DNA from: Alphaproteobacteria bacterium
Lineage (GTDB): Bacteria; Pseudomonadota; Alphaproteobacteria; Sphingomonadales; Sphingomonadaceae
Length of the DNA stretch: 64,000 bases
Direction of reading: 5' to 3'
Assembly: GCA_030426245.1 (NCBI GenBank)
Contig: JAUHYZ010000001.1
Coordinates: 248,001-312,000, forward strand
Under the pieces are notes generated by a model. The model was given only the letters and a program-made list of their open reading frames with translations, was not told the DNA's origin and ran no database searches. Of this stretch, positions 1-9,281 are shown in pieces. Position 1 is the stretch's first letter. Each line of letters opens with the position of its first letter. The position numbers were made by a program, and so were the translations under genes.

Positions 1-206
1 GTCTGGAGCTCGACGAGCTCGTTTATGCGACCCTGGTCGCATATCCTCGCTATTTCAGCCCGAGAGGGAAATTGTTTGCGCAGCCAGAAGATATCCTGCT
101 TGAGCTGGCCGAAATTGCAGCCACCAAGCCAGCGACCAGATCGCTGCCCCGCAAACTTCTCAGATGGGGCATCGTTGTGACTTCCAAGCTGCGCGGTAAG
201 AAATAG
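1..206 (+). CDS. kpsC: Capsule polysaccharide beta-Kdo transferase KpsC, C-terminal fragment
   Basis: An open frame enters from the left edge and ends at TAG 204-206, giving 67 residues that finish in KLRGKK. It contains a YPRY motif followed by FSP and a later PEDIL segment, which resembles the extreme C-terminus of the KpsC/LipA glycosyltransferases. These enzymes build the Kdo linker on the phospholipid anchor of ABC-exported capsules. Location next to kpsS, kpsD, kpsE, kpsT and kpsM supports the call. It faces kpsS tail to tail with only 8 bases between the stop codons. Most of the gene lies outside the window, so the catalytic part cannot be checked. Confidence 0.65.
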   Translation, partial: LELDELVYATLVAYPRYFSPRGKLFAQPEDILLELAEIAATKPATRSLPRKLLRWGIVVTSKLRGKK

Positions 207-214
207 CCTGTCCG

Positions 215-1591
215 CTATGCCAGTTTGGCTGTGTGTTTCACTGCTGCTGTCTGATTTGTCGCCTCGGCTGTGTTGACAGGTTTGGGACGCAGAGCTTCAC
301 CGCTCACCTGCAACAGGCGCCGAGTCAGATGACGGGCGCCAATCCGCATCGCATGCGGCACGTAGAAATCGCCCGGAATTAGCGAGTGGCTCCTTAGGAA
401 GAGCAGATAGGATGTGCGAAATTCGTCCTCGGCTGCCCAGCGCTTATAGAAAAAATCGTCAATATCGTTCTCGCTCGAGCCGCACATGACCAGCTTGTCG
501 TTGCGAAACACCGCTTTCCCCAGAACAAGCAACGGAATGCCGTGGTGTATGGCTGAAATCCCAGAGGTCGAATTCACGATAATCATGCCGGCGGCATGCT
601 GACTCAGTTTGGATATGGAGCCGGTATGAAGCACGATTACGTCGTCAACCAGGCCCAGCCGCTTTGCCGTACGCTTGATGCGGCGTTCTCTTGCCAAAGC
701 ATCGCCATCGAGAGGGTGGAGTTTGAAGACCAGTTTCTTGACCGAGCGGTTACATGCATAACTTTTCAGCGCTGCATCGATCAAGCGGTCTACCGTCCAG
801 CCGTTCGCCGCTTCGCGCATTTGGCTGTCGCTGGGCAACTGGAGCGGGACGATTATGAAATCCTTGTCGACGCGCCTGATTAAGGAAGAAATTACAAAGG
901 CCTCGGGAAGTTTTCTGAAGATTGTGCGCAGGGCATTTGCCATCCAGAAAAGCGTATCCTTCCAGGGCCCTTTGACCGCGATGTGATAGAGCTGCTTGTC
1001 GGTTTCCCGGGAGAACCACGATCTCCAGAGGTAATAGGTCATGCTCCACCAATTCATCCAGGCAAAGGTGGTTTGAAGCCTTAGTCCCTTCTGCTGGGAA
1101 TAGATTTCATCGTCGCCGGGAAGCTGGCCCATAATGGGAGACAAATCGTTGTTGCCGCCTTCTTCGCACGTGATGTAGCCCGTGCGCATATAGCCTTCTT
1201 CGAGCGAGACAGTCTTGATCCCGAGACGTTGAGCCAATCGTGCCGCGACGACATGGGCAGGGCGCTTGCAGCCGAAGAAAACGATTACGTCGGTGCGGTT
1301 ATTCGCGAGGTAATCCTGCAGCCAGGCTTCCCATTCCGGGGCGCTGCCGGAAAATCTGAAGCAGTCGCGGTTCAATGCATACAGTTCGTCAGCGGCATTG
1401 AAGAGAACGCGCTTTGCCTTGCCACCCTGCCGCTCAATCTCGAGCTGAAGTCGCTTGAAAAAAGTACTAGTGGGCCCCTGCAGCAAAAGCACACTGCGTT
1501 TCCCACCCAAATCTCCGCCAGCCCAAAGCTCGCGAATGTCAAAATCGTATGGCCGTACTGTCAAATGTCCAAACTTTCCCGGTTGGGTCAA
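215..1591 (-). CDS. kpsS: Capsule polysaccharide biosynthesis/export protein KpsS
   Basis: The 458-residue product is a KpsS-type protein, a cytoplasmic Kdo transferase that starts the Kdo linker on the capsule lipid anchor. Recognisable features are an N-terminal LLLQGPTSTFF segment, a VIVFFGCKRPAH segment near residue 110, a SLEEGYMRTGYIT segment typical of the family, and KLHPLD followed later by IVNSTSG in the C-terminal half. The start is TTG at 1591; no ATG lies before the conserved N-terminus. It is the last gene of the minus-strand capsule operon, 63 bases after kpsD. The usual partner KpsC is on the opposite strand, so the pair is convergent here instead of co-transcribed. Confidence 0.85.
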   Translation of the reverse strand: MTQPGKFGHLTVRPYDFDIRELWAGGDLGGKRSVLLLQGPTSTFFKRLQLEIERQGGKAKRVLFNAADELYALNRDCFRFSGSAPEWEAWLQDYLANNRTDVIVFFGCKRPAHVVAARLAQRLGIKTVSLEEGYMRTGYITCEEGGNNDLSPIMGQLPGDDEIYSQQKGLRLQTTFAWMNWWSMTYYLWRSWFSRETDKQLYHIAVKGPWKDTLFWMANALRTIFRKLPEAFVISSLIRRVDKDFIIVPLQLPSDSQMREAANGWTVDRLIDAALKSYACNRSVKKLVFKLHPLDGDALARERRIKRTAKRLGLVDDVIVLHTGSISKLSQHAAGMIIVNSTSGISAIHHGIPLLVLGKAVFRNDKLVMCGSSENDIDDFFYKRWAAEDEFRTSYLLFLRSHSLIPGDFYVPHAMRIGARHLTRRLLQVSGEALRPKPVNTAEATNQTAAVKHTAKLA

Positions 1592-1654
1592 CGGAGCGCT
1601 TCCGCTCGACCTTGCGACCCTCCCCCCTGAACTAATCTACAGCCTCAGAACTTC

Positions 1655-3373
1655 CTACAGCCCCAAAACGACGCCTGCACTAACGGCAACTTGGTAAAGA
1701 ATCTGTGTCAGTTCTTTGAATATCTGTCGACCCTTAGTGTCTATAGCAGGCAAAACCATAATTTGGTCCCCTGGTTCGACCTGTCCACGGCTATCGCTCT
1801 TTGCCCGGATATAACTGCCATCTTGATGGGCAATTACAATGCGCGTTGAGCCTTCATTGCTCGAATATCCGCCAGCATTGTCAATATAGTCGCTTGGGCG
1901 CAAGCTCGGGTCATAGGCAACGGCGTTCGGGAACAGGACTTCTCCGGCGACGAGCACGAGGCCGTCGCGCGCCGGCACCACGATTCTGTCGCCATTCTCG
2001 AGCAAGAGCTCGTCCTTGCTGCTGGCCTTGGCAATCGCGACCTGTCCGCGCGGCTCGACCTTTCTTGCCCGATCGACAAAGCGCAGCAGCAAATCCGCCT
2101 CGTCCTTGCGGAGCCGGGCTTCGTCGCTCGTTCCGGAGCGCGCCGTCAGAGCTGCCACCTCCAGAGACCTTAAGGAAGCCTCGAGTGCTTCGCGCTGACG
2201 CTCTTTCACGCTTTCTCTGAACAACTGGATATTGTCGGATGCCGAGCGTTCGGAATAGACGACCTGCGAGAGGACATCGCCGAGCCTGCTGCCATAGGGC
2301 AGGACGAACTCCTGCGGACTTTCGTGTTCTCCTTCGACCCTGACAGTGATTGTGCCCTGCCTCTTGTCGGCGGTAAAAGCTACAGTATCGCCATCCGTCA
2401 GAACGATCGACGGCGTTTGTGACAGGGGAAAATACTCAACGTTCCTTATCGTCCCTGCGCTGCGTACAATTCTCACATGGGTCGCTTCTGGCTTAACCTT
2501 CGCATAGTCGCTAATTTCTGCGAGCGATAACGTTTCGCCCATGAATTCGAACACGCGGGCATTCTCCGCCAACCCGGACACACGGGCAGTCTTGTGCCGC
2601 GCATTCACAAAGATGACGTCCCCATCCGCAAGTTGAACCTGGGGCATAACTCCATCGAGCAGAAATCTGTAAAGATTGATATTTGCCCGGATCTGCGAAC
2701 CACGCTTCACCTCGATGTCGAGAAATGATCCACGCTCTGGATCGATGCCGCCAGCCTGATCCAAATAGTGCAGTATGGAATCCAGGCTGGTACCGGCATA
2801 GGCGCCCGGCCGGTTCACAAAACCGCCGACATAGACCCGCACCGGCTGTGCCGCAGCAAGGCTGGCATACACCATGACATTCGATTTGAAGACGCCCCTA
2901 ACGGCCTGCTCAACTGTCTCCTGCAACTGGTCGTTGCGGACCCCAAGAAGGTGTACGGGCCCCACGCTGGGCAGAAAAATGTTGCCTTGTGGATCTACCG
3001 TAAGGGCGGATTGATAATTGAAGCCGCCCCAGAGCCTGACATTGACCGTATCCCCCACATTTATGGCGTAGTCGGCATTGAAATTGACTGCGGCCTGTCG
3101 CGCGAAGGCGCCGGTGAACAAGTCGGCGCCAAACGCGTCACTTTGTTCGTTATTGTCGTAGTCTTCTTGTTGCGGAGCCTCGATCGGCGTTGTCGCAGGC
3201 GTATCCTGAGTGGTGGGGACGGCGTCCTGCGGCGGTGGTCCCGCGGGCAGTTCGGGCTGCTCGAAACCGTAGATTGGCAGGCCAGCGGAGGTGCCGCTTT
3301 GAGCCAATGCATCGTGGGAACCAAGCAGAGTGGTCAGACCGACGAGAAGAATGAGTAGTTGGCAAAGTCGCAT
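1655..3373 (-). CDS. kpsD: Capsule polysaccharide export outer-membrane protein (OPX, KpsD-like)
   Basis: The 572-residue protein begins with a signal peptide (charged start, LLILLVGLTTLL core, cleavage near ALAQ). A Pro/Gln/Asp-rich linker of about 70 residues follows. Next comes a polysaccharide-export domain (YAINVGDTVNVRLWG, then a VDPQGNIFLPSVG segment) and several SLBB-type beta-grasp repeats (YVGGFVNRPGAY; VAGEVLFPNAV with DYIDNAGGYS). OPX proteins form the periplasm-spanning and outer-membrane channel for capsule. It lies 5 bases downstream of kpsE in the same operon. The length matches KpsD better than Wza, and the ABC transporter context (kpsM, kpsT) agrees. The C-terminal hydrophobic stretch could be the membrane-crossing helix. 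Confidence 0.88.
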   Translation of the reverse strand: MRLCQLLILLVGLTTLLGSHDALAQSGTSAGLPIYGFEQPELPAGPPPQDAVPTTQDTPATTPIEAPQQEDYDNNEQSDAFGADLFTGAFARQAAVNFNADYAINVGDTVNVRLWGGFNYQSALTVDPQGNIFLPSVGPVHLLGVRNDQLQETVEQAVRGVFKSNVMVYASLAAAQPVRVYVGGFVNRPGAYAGTSLDSILHYLDQAGGIDPERGSFLDIEVKRGSQIRANINLYRFLLDGVMPQVQLADGDVIFVNARHKTARVSGLAENARVFEFMGETLSLAEISDYAKVKPEATHVRIVRSAGTIRNVEYFPLSQTPSIVLTDGDTVAFTADKRQGTITVRVEGEHESPQEFVLPYGSRLGDVLSQVVYSERSASDNIQLFRESVKERQREALEASLRSLEVAALTARSGTSDEARLRKDEADLLLRFVDRARKVEPRGQVAIAKASSKDELLLENGDRIVVPARDGLVLVAGEVLFPNAVAYDPSLRPSDYIDNAGGYSSNEGSTRIVIAHQDGSYIRAKSDSRGQVEPGDQIMVLPAIDTKGRQIFKELTQILYQVAVSAGVVLGL

Positions 3374-3378
3374 GAGCG

Positions 3379-4566
3379 CTAATCTCGATGGTCTTTTATG
3401 ATCATTGTAAGCAGTTGAGCGATACCGGCAATCAGGAAAGAGATCAGTGTGAATATGATGGCCTTCCTCAGCCGCTCAGGCAATTCGGGGTCCTGAGGCA
3501 AGCTTGGCTCTTGAATGATCGACAGTTTTTTGATCGTCCTGGTACTTTCTACGCGGCCCTGTTCGAGCGAGGCCAGAGCCGATCTGTAGAGCTCTTCTGC
3601 AAATGTGGCTTCGGCTACCAAACGTTCGAATTCCTCCATCTTCGTATTGAGCCGTCCACCCTGCGGCGCTGCCATTCTGGCATTTTCTTCGTCGATCTGG
3701 TCGCTAATTGCGGCGATCTGCTCTTCGAGTTCGACGATCTGGGGGTGCCCATCCACGAGAAAGGCTCTTCGTGCCGCCAGCGCGATCTGGAGTTCGGTAC
3801 GTTTGGCTTCTAATTGCGCCACGATGGCACCGATCGCCTCGGCCTGTCCGGTGGGCGATACGATACCTTCCTGGTTCTGATAATCGATGACTGCCTGACG
3901 CGCGGCGGTCGCCCGCTGATTGAGTTCGGTGACCTGAGTTTCAAGGAATGCAACCTGGTCTGCAGCCAGCCTGTGTTCGGCCGCGTTCATGAAACGCTCC
4001 CCTTCGGAGACGAGCCATGAAGAAATTTCCTCGGCCTTTTGCGGATTGAAAGCTTGTGCGCGGATCACCAGGACGCCTGCATATTCGTCGAATTCCACGC
4101 TCACTCGCGAATTGTAGTAGCTTTGCAGATTCTCGGCTGAACTCCCGAAATTGAGGCGTGAGAATGGATCGATGTTCCAGGCCGAATAGTGGTCCCGCAG
4201 CCCAAGCTCGTTATCCAGCTTGATCACGTTGTCTCTGGACATCAGATAGTCGCGCATGACCAGCTGATCCTGCCTGTTGTTCGTGGTCTGTCCGGTCAGG
4301 ATCGCAGTCAGGTCGGTTGCGACATTGGCCACCAAATCGGTGCGCTGCACAATGACGCGAGCCTCGGATACGTAGCGGTCCGAAGCGATAAGCAGCCAGT
4401 AAATGCTCGCGAGCACGGAGAAAATGAGCGCCGAGCCAATAATGGGGCTTGCAAGGAAAGCGGCGCGCCAGCCCGAAAACCTTCCGCCCGTCAGGCGGTT
4501 CAGGCGCTCATTCAAGGCTGCAGAGGCGGCCTTGAGCTTGCCTGGCTGGTCATCTTCTGGGGGCAT
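3379..4566 (-). CDS. kpsE: Capsule polysaccharide export inner-membrane protein KpsE
   Basis: The 395-residue protein has two membrane segments, one near residues 37-60 (IGSALIFSVLASIYWLLIA) and one near the C-terminus (IIFTLISFLIAGIAQLL). A long periplasmic region between them contains extended alpha-helical coiled coil (roughly residues 200-310). This is the layout of KpsE/BexC/CtrB polysaccharide co-polymerases, which couple the ABC exporter to the OPX channel. A PEDPELP-like proline-rich segment (SLPQDPELPERLRK) precedes the last helix, as in this family. The ATG start at 4566 lies 20 bases after the kpsT stop. It sits in the middle of kpsM-T-E-D-S. Confidence 0.9.
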   Translation of the reverse strand: MPPEDDQPGKLKAASAALNERLNRLTGGRFSGWRAAFLASPIIGSALIFSVLASIYWLLIASDRYVSEARVIVQRTDLVANVATDLTAILTGQTTNNRQDQLVMRDYLMSRDNVIKLDNELGLRDHYSAWNIDPFSRLNFGSSAENLQSYYNSRVSVEFDEYAGVLVIRAQAFNPQKAEEISSWLVSEGERFMNAAEHRLAADQVAFLETQVTELNQRATAARQAVIDYQNQEGIVSPTGQAEAIGAIVAQLEAKRTELQIALAARRAFLVDGHPQIVELEEQIAAISDQIDEENARMAAPQGGRLNTKMEEFERLVAEATFAEELYRSALASLEQGRVESTRTIKKLSIIQEPSLPQDPELPERLRKAIIFTLISFLIAGIAQLLTMIIKDHRD

Positions 4567-4586
4567 AGGGCTCTTATCTGTCTGCT

Positions 4587-5243
4587 TTAGGTGGCTTTGT
4601 AGGCGGCGATTGCGTCATCGATCTTGTCATACCAATGCGCCTTACCTTCATTGAGCCAAATGCCTGCTTCACAGAAATCCTTGAGAGTGGATTCGCTGTG
4701 GGAAACCATAATTAGCCCGGCCTTTCCGACCAACGATTTGAAATGGGCGAGGGCTTTCTTCTGGAATGCGGCATCGCCTACCGACGTAACCTCGTCCGAG
4801 ATGTAGACATCGAATTCGAAACCAAGCGACATGGCAAATTGAAGGCGCGCCTTCATGCCCGTCGAGTAGCTGCTTACAGGTTCGTCGAAGGCTGATCCGA
4901 TATCCGCAAATTCCTGCATCTTGCGGAGTATTTCGTCACTGTCGCTTTCCCGGCCCTGAATGCGGCAAAGAAATTTCGCGTTCTGCCGCCCTGTGAGGGA
5001 ACTCAGCAAACCTCCTCCGAATCCGACCGGCCAGGAAACCCGTGAGAGGCGTCGCAGGGATCCGGTGGAAGGTTTTTCATTGCCGCCGATCATGCGCAGC
5101 AGCGTGGATTTGCCGGCGCCGTTGCGTCCGATGATTCCAACACTGAGTTTCGAGGGAATCGTGAAATTGACGTCGCGCAGGACCCAGTGCGGTGGGCCGG
5201 AGCGCGTCGGGTACTTCTTTCCAAGATCTTCCGCGACGATCAT
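4587..5243 (-). CDS. kpsT: Capsule ABC exporter ATP-binding protein KpsT
   Basis: With ATG at 5243 the product is 218 residues, the usual KpsT length. That start overlaps the kpsM stop in an ATGA arrangement, which is why it is preferred over the upstream in-frame start at 5408. Walker A is GRNGAGKST near residue 40. The signature region reads SSYSTGMKAR, Walker B reads DVYISDEV, and the H-loop histidine is in MVSHSE. KpsT drives export of lipid-linked capsule polysaccharide through KpsM. The short polypeptide without a C-terminal carbohydrate-binding domain points to capsule rather than O-antigen export. Confidence 0.92.
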   Translation of the reverse strand: MIVAEDLGKKYPTRSGPPHWVLRDVNFTIPSKLSVGIIGRNGAGKSTLLRMIGGNEKPSTGSLRRLSRVSWPVGFGGGLLSSLTGRQNAKFLCRIQGRESDSDEILRKMQEFADIGSAFDEPVSSYSTGMKARLQFAMSLGFEFDVYISDEVTSVGDAAFQKKALAHFKSLVGKAGLIMVSHSESTLKDFCEAGIWLNEGKAHWYDKIDDAIAAYKAT

Positions 5244-6022
5244 GCCGATGCAATCGCTACCGATGTGCGGCGATAGAGCAGCAACCCGAAGCCGATCGTG
5301 CATAGTGCGCAGAGATAAAGGTAGGAGATACTGATATTGGGGGTTGCGTGATAATATACTGCGAAGCCCGACCGAGCTTCCTCCAGGCCGTGAAACAGCG
5401 GGTTCCAAAGGAAATAATGCCGGTACTGGACGGGAATTGCGGAAGCAGGAAAAATCACGCCTGACACGAAATAGAGCGGCATCATCAGCATTCTGAAAAT
5501 TTCGCGGGTTTCAGGCACCATCTCTGCAAGTGTCGCAATGACCAGTCCTAACCCGCATCCAAACAGCCATAGGCCGAATAGTGCGGAAATCGTTACTAGC
5601 GGCCTGTCGGGCATGACGTCGTAGCCAGCGAGCGCCATAATTAAGATGACGACGCCTAGAGCGAATACCATGATCAGGCCCTCCAGGAAGCCGCGCACAA
5701 TAATGGCGTCGAATGGCAAGACCTGACGATAAGTGAACAATCCGCGGTTTGAATCTATCGCGCCGCCCATCTGGTTGGCGGTGCGGCGAAATGTAAAGAA
5801 TCCAAACAGTCCGATTATAAGCCATATGGGGGTTTCGATCCCGCCCACGCTGCGCTGTCTGATCACGGTAAACAGGAAGGTAAGGAACGCAAAATGCGCC
5901 AACGGTTCGATGATCAGCCAAGCCCAAGCTGCCCGGGTCCCAAACAGCCTGAAGGTTGCTTCACGCAATAATAACGCCTTCCATACAGAAAGCATGATCT
6001 TCGATGGCGCGCGACCTTGCAC
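5240..6022 (-). CDS. kpsM: Capsule ABC exporter permease KpsM
   Basis: The 260-residue integral membrane protein has about six hydrophobic segments and the ABC-2 permease pattern (LLLREATFRLFGTRAA at the amphipathic N-terminus, RQVLPFDAIIVRGFLE in the middle, FVSGVIFPASAIP and WNPLFHGLEEARSGF toward the end). These are characteristic of KpsM/BexB/CtrC. It is the first gene of the minus-strand operon and overlaps kpsT by 4 bases. The listed start is GTG at 6022; an ATG at 5995 (MLSVWK) is equally plausible and fits the family N-terminus. The 164 bases to the divergent dioxygenase gene should hold the capsule operon promoter, but I could not identify it with confidence. Confidence 0.9.
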   Translation of the reverse strand: MQGRAPSKIMLSVWKALLLREATFRLFGTRAAWAWLIIEPLAHFAFLTFLFTVIRQRSVGGIETPIWLIIGLFGFFTFRRTANQMGGAIDSNRGLFTYRQVLPFDAIIVRGFLEGLIMVFALGVVILIMALAGYDVMPDRPLVTISALFGLWLFGCGLGLVIATLAEMVPETREIFRMLMMPLYFVSGVIFPASAIPVQYRHYFLWNPLFHGLEEARSGFAVYYHATPNISISYLYLCALCTIGFGLLLYRRTSVAIASA

Positions 6023-6186
6023 GGTGACTAAGTTGCTCCCGGTAGACGAAAGTTCTCACGGGGCCTACCGAAGAAACAATCGGTTGGCCAGCGGGCTTCA
6101 CATCCAATTCGGCTGATATTTGAGAACAAAAAGGTTGCAGGCAGGTTATTTTGGTGGGTGGCAAGAAACGCCATGGGAATGTCGAA

Positions 6187-7236
6187 ATGAACGCAATCCG
6201 CGCTGTGGCACAGACTGGACTGAGGGCGGCCCTCTTGTTCAGGGTTTTGACGATGGCGAAGTCCTTCGAAGGAAATTCGCCCATTGGTTCCAAGACACTG
6301 AACCGCTTGGGACTGCATCGGTGGCGGGTCAAAACTGCTGCCAACCTGGCATCGTGGCGCCGCTCGCGTTTGGCGAAACACGTTCCGGCACACTACAGGG
6401 AGCAATTCCTGCAGAATGGCTTCATCATCATCCGGAACGTCTTGCCGGAAGACGAATTCGCGCAATTGAAGCAATCGCTCTCCTCGCGCGCATGGCCCGC
6501 ACGTGAAATGACGCAAGGCGATACGATCACGCGCCGAACCGCGATCAATCAGGACGTTCTGCAAGAATCCGCTCCATTGCGGCAGTTCCTGGGGCAGAAA
6601 TGGCTCAAGTCGCTGTTTCGATATGTTGCCAGCTACGACAAAGAGCCGCTGCTCTATATTCAGTCGATTTCGAAGAAGCCGGCCCGAGAGGCGGATCCTC
6701 AGACCGCAATGCATTCCGATACATTTCACCCATCCATGAAGGCCTGGTATTTCCTGAATGAGGTCAAGGCGGGCGAGGGCGCGTTCACCTATGTGCGCGG
6801 ATCGCATAGGCTGACGCCGGAACGGCTGGCCTGGGAGCATGCGAAAGCCCAGACACTGCCAGAGCAAGGCGACAAGATGTCCCGCCGAGGTTCATTCAGG
6901 ATCGAGCCTGAGGAACTTGCATCGATTGGTCTGCCCGAACCGGAAGAGCTTGCATGCCCCGCCAATACGCTCGTTATTGCCGATACCTATGGATTTCACG
7001 GTCGCGGCCCGTCTGGACCGGAGCTAAACCGGGTTGAGATTTGGGCCTATTGTCGGCGCAATCCATTCCTTCCCTATCTTGGCGCGGATTTCTTCAGCCT
7101 CCCGATGTTCAGGTCGCGGCGGATGGATTGGCTGTGGTCCGTAAGGGATCGTTTCCCTAAAGCCTTCAGGCAGCCCTGGAGGAAAGTCGGGAACAAGAAA
7201 CTCCCGATCGTCGCCAGCTCTGCCCCGCAATCCTGA
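6187..7236 (+). CDS. Phytanoyl-CoA dioxygenase (PhyH)-like Fe(II)/2-oxoglutarate oxygenase
   Basis: The 349-residue product (from ATG 6187) shows the PhyH double-stranded beta-helix pattern. The metal triad looks intact: H176 and D178 in MHSDTF, the distal H271 in YGFHGRGPS, and R282 as likely 2-oxoglutarate ligand. A FIIIRNVLPEDEF segment near residue 80 is the typical N-terminal entry of the fold. The substrate is unknown; such enzymes hydroxylate lipids, sugars or small acids. It lies divergent from the capsule operon and 19 bases before a HAD phosphatase, so a role in modifying a capsule or lipid precursor is possible but only inferred. Starts at TTG 6151 or ATG 6253 (better ribosome-binding site, AGGG) are alternatives. 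Confidence 0.75.
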   Translation: MNAIRAVAQTGLRAALLFRVLTMAKSFEGNSPIGSKTLNRLGLHRWRVKTAANLASWRRSRLAKHVPAHYREQFLQNGFIIIRNVLPEDEFAQLKQSLSSRAWPAREMTQGDTITRRTAINQDVLQESAPLRQFLGQKWLKSLFRYVASYDKEPLLYIQSISKKPAREADPQTAMHSDTFHPSMKAWYFLNEVKAGEGAFTYVRGSHRLTPERLAWEHAKAQTLPEQGDKMSRRGSFRIEPEELASIGLPEPEELACPANTLVIADTYGFHGRGPSGPELNRVEIWAYCRRNPFLPYLGADFFSLPMFRSRRMDWLWSVRDRFPKAFRQPWRKVGNKKLPIVASSAPQS

Positions 7237-7255
7237 CGATCCCGCGAAGGCCGCC

Positions 7256-7915
7256 ATGCAATTTACAACAGACGCGATCTTCGATCTGGACGGCACTCTG
7301 GTGAATTCCGCCGCCCAGTGCGAGTTGATCATACAGGAAATGCGTGCCGATCGCGGAGTCCATCAACCCATCTCGGCGGAGCTGGCCCGGCAATATTCGG
7401 GCATAGCCGGGCCGATCATGGTTCCAGCCCTGCTGGGTGAGGCCAGCGCGGATGCCGAAGCCGACCTCCAGGAGTTCAGGGCGCGATATGCCGAATTCCG
7501 TACTCCTGCCAGCAGCCTCTATCCCGGGGTGGCGCAGGGGCTCGAACGTCTCCTGGAAACGGGCATCAGGCTTTCAATCTGCTCTGCAAAGCCGCAAAAC
7601 CTGTGCGAACGCGTCTTGGCTGACACGGGCATTCTGGACGGCTTTTCCGTCATCTACGGCGGGGACCGGGCCGAAGCGTGCAAGCCGGACCGAAGGCACT
7701 TGCTGGAAACCTTAAGGGCAGCCGGCGGAAGCACGGACAGGGCATTGCTCATCGGCGATAGCGATACGGACCGGCAACTCGCCAGAAATGCCGAAATTCC
7801 CTTTGCGTTTGTGACCTACGGATATGCGCCTGCCGATCACGCTATCGAGGCTCAGTGGACGGCCGACACTTTCGAGGCCGCAGTAGATGCCATCTTGCAC
7901 TTTGCCGGGCGTTGA
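7256..7915 (+). CDS. HAD-superfamily phosphatase (phosphoglycolate-phosphatase-like)
   Basis: The 219-residue protein carries the HAD motifs in order: motif I FDLDGTL with D10 as nucleophile and D12 as acid/base, motif II serine in SICSAKP, motif III lysine near KPDRRHL, and motif IV LIGDSDTDR. The helical cap of about 60 residues between motifs I and II places it with subclass I HADs such as Gph. It follows the PhyH-like gene by 19 bases and is probably co-transcribed. Its substrate cannot be told from sequence; a sugar-phosphate or nucleotide is likely. It converges on the P450 gene, with 9 bases between the stop codons. Confidence 0.8.
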   Translation: MQFTTDAIFDLDGTLVNSAAQCELIIQEMRADRGVHQPISAELARQYSGIAGPIMVPALLGEASADAEADLQEFRARYAEFRTPASSLYPGVAQGLERLLETGIRLSICSAKPQNLCERVLADTGILDGFSVIYGGDRAEACKPDRRHLLETLRAAGGSTDRALLIGDSDTDRQLARNAEIPFAFVTYGYAPADHAIEAQWTADTFEAAVDAILHFAGR

Positions 7916-7924
7916 TGGGCCCGC

Positions 7925-9277
7925 TTAAATCCGCGACGAGAAGTTCACGAATATCCCATTGCCGGAGCGCAAGGTGACACGGCTCACCGGTTCCGGCTTC
8001 TGGCCGGAAGGATAATCGAGCCTGAATTTCTGAACGATTGTTCCCAGAACCAGCATCGCTTCCTGATTGGCAAATGCGGAACCGGTGCATTTTCGCGGTC
8101 CCTTGCCGAAAGGCAGGTAGGCCTGCCGGCAAGCATCAGCCTGATCGGGATCGATGAAGCGCTCCGGCTGGAAGGCATGGGGGCAAGGGAAATTGTTGCT
8201 GTTGCGCTGGATGAGCCAGGGGGACACTACCATGAGCGAGCCTGGGCTGATCTGCTTCTTTCGCATTTCAGTCTGATGGACAACCGATCTGACGAAGAAG
8301 CTCACAGGCGGATAAAGCCGCAATGTTTCCTGAAACACATTGCGCAGAGTTTCGGCGTTCTTCAGCGTTTCGAAAGTGAGCGGAGTGTCGCCGATCTCCG
8401 CATAGATGGCGTCCTGTTGTTCTGGGCATTCGGCAAGCAGGTACATTGCCCAAGCAAGCGCGCTGGCCGAAGTTTCGTGACCCGCCAGGAATATGAAGGA
8501 AACCTGGTTGATCAGATCCTGCAGGCTGAATGGCTCGCCGGTTTCGGGATGCCGCGCTTCCAGAAGCGTTCTCAGGATGTCCGAAGGGCCGGCATCGCCG
8601 TCAACGCGATATGCATCATATCGGGCCTGAACGATCGGCCGGAATGTGGAGTGAATTTGCCTGGCCCAGCGCTTTGCTCTGCCGAGAAAGCCGAACATGG
8701 GCAGATTGTAGAGCCGCATGATGGCACCTGGCTGGGCAGTCAGCTGGAATTTGTGAAAGGCGTGATAAATGCGCCTCGCGCCTTCAGCGTCGAGTTTGAC
8801 CGAAAAGATGGTGCGAAAAATGATGTCGGCCGCGACATGTGTCATCAAGGGGTCGACCTTGATCGGGCGGGACAGGTCCATTTCGCCGATCCGCTCGACA
8901 AGATCGTCGACGGCTTCCTGCATGACGGGAAACGCCACCTTCATCCGCGTATGGGCGAAGGCCGGATAGACCATGTCCCGTTGTTCTTCCCATTGCTTGC
9001 CGTTCACAGTGAAGATGCTGTCGCCCACCAGCGGGGCGAGCATTTCCCTGAGCAATTCCGGCTTGGGAAAGTTGCGTTGGCGGTCCTCCAGGATCTCGTT
9101 GACCAGAGGCAGCTCGTTGGGGACGTAGACATTCACTTTCGGGACGTGAATCTCGCCCATCTTCATGGTGTAGCTGTTTTTGAAATGGACGTGGATCCAG
9201 CCCTTCCAGCTTGTGAAGAAGCGGCGCAGCGGGCTCGCATTGCTTTTCAGGGGGGCGGGATAGGGCGGCGTGAACAT
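7925..9277 (-). CDS. Cytochrome P450 monooxygenase
   Basis: The 450-residue product has the I-helix oxygen-activation motif AGHETS, the K-helix ExxR motif as ETLR, a PERF segment, and the heme-thiolate loop FGKGPRKCTG supplying the cysteine ligand. There is no N-terminal membrane anchor, so it is a soluble class-I bacterial P450 that would need ferredoxin and reductase; neither is encoded next to it. ATG 9277 is chosen because the alternative TTG at 9310 would overlap the upstream gene. It is the last gene of alkB-hydrolase-P450, which suggests oxidation of alkyl chains (compare CYP153 enzymes), but the substrate is inferred only from context. Confidence 0.9.
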   Translation of the reverse strand: MFTPPYPAPLKSNASPLRRFFTSWKGWIHVHFKNSYTMKMGEIHVPKVNVYVPNELPLVNEILEDRQRNFPKPELLREMLAPLVGDSIFTVNGKQWEEQRDMVYPAFAHTRMKVAFPVMQEAVDDLVERIGEMDLSRPIKVDPLMTHVAADIIFRTIFSVKLDAEGARRIYHAFHKFQLTAQPGAIMRLYNLPMFGFLGRAKRWARQIHSTFRPIVQARYDAYRVDGDAGPSDILRTLLEARHPETGEPFSLQDLINQVSFIFLAGHETSASALAWAMYLLAECPEQQDAIYAEIGDTPLTFETLKNAETLRNVFQETLRLYPPVSFFVRSVVHQTEMRKKQISPGSLMVVSPWLIQRNSNNFPCPHAFQPERFIDPDQADACRQAYLPFGKGPRKCTGSAFANQEAMLVLGTIVQKFRLDYPSGQKPEPVSRVTLRSGNGIFVNFSSRI

Positions 9278-9281
9278 CGGG

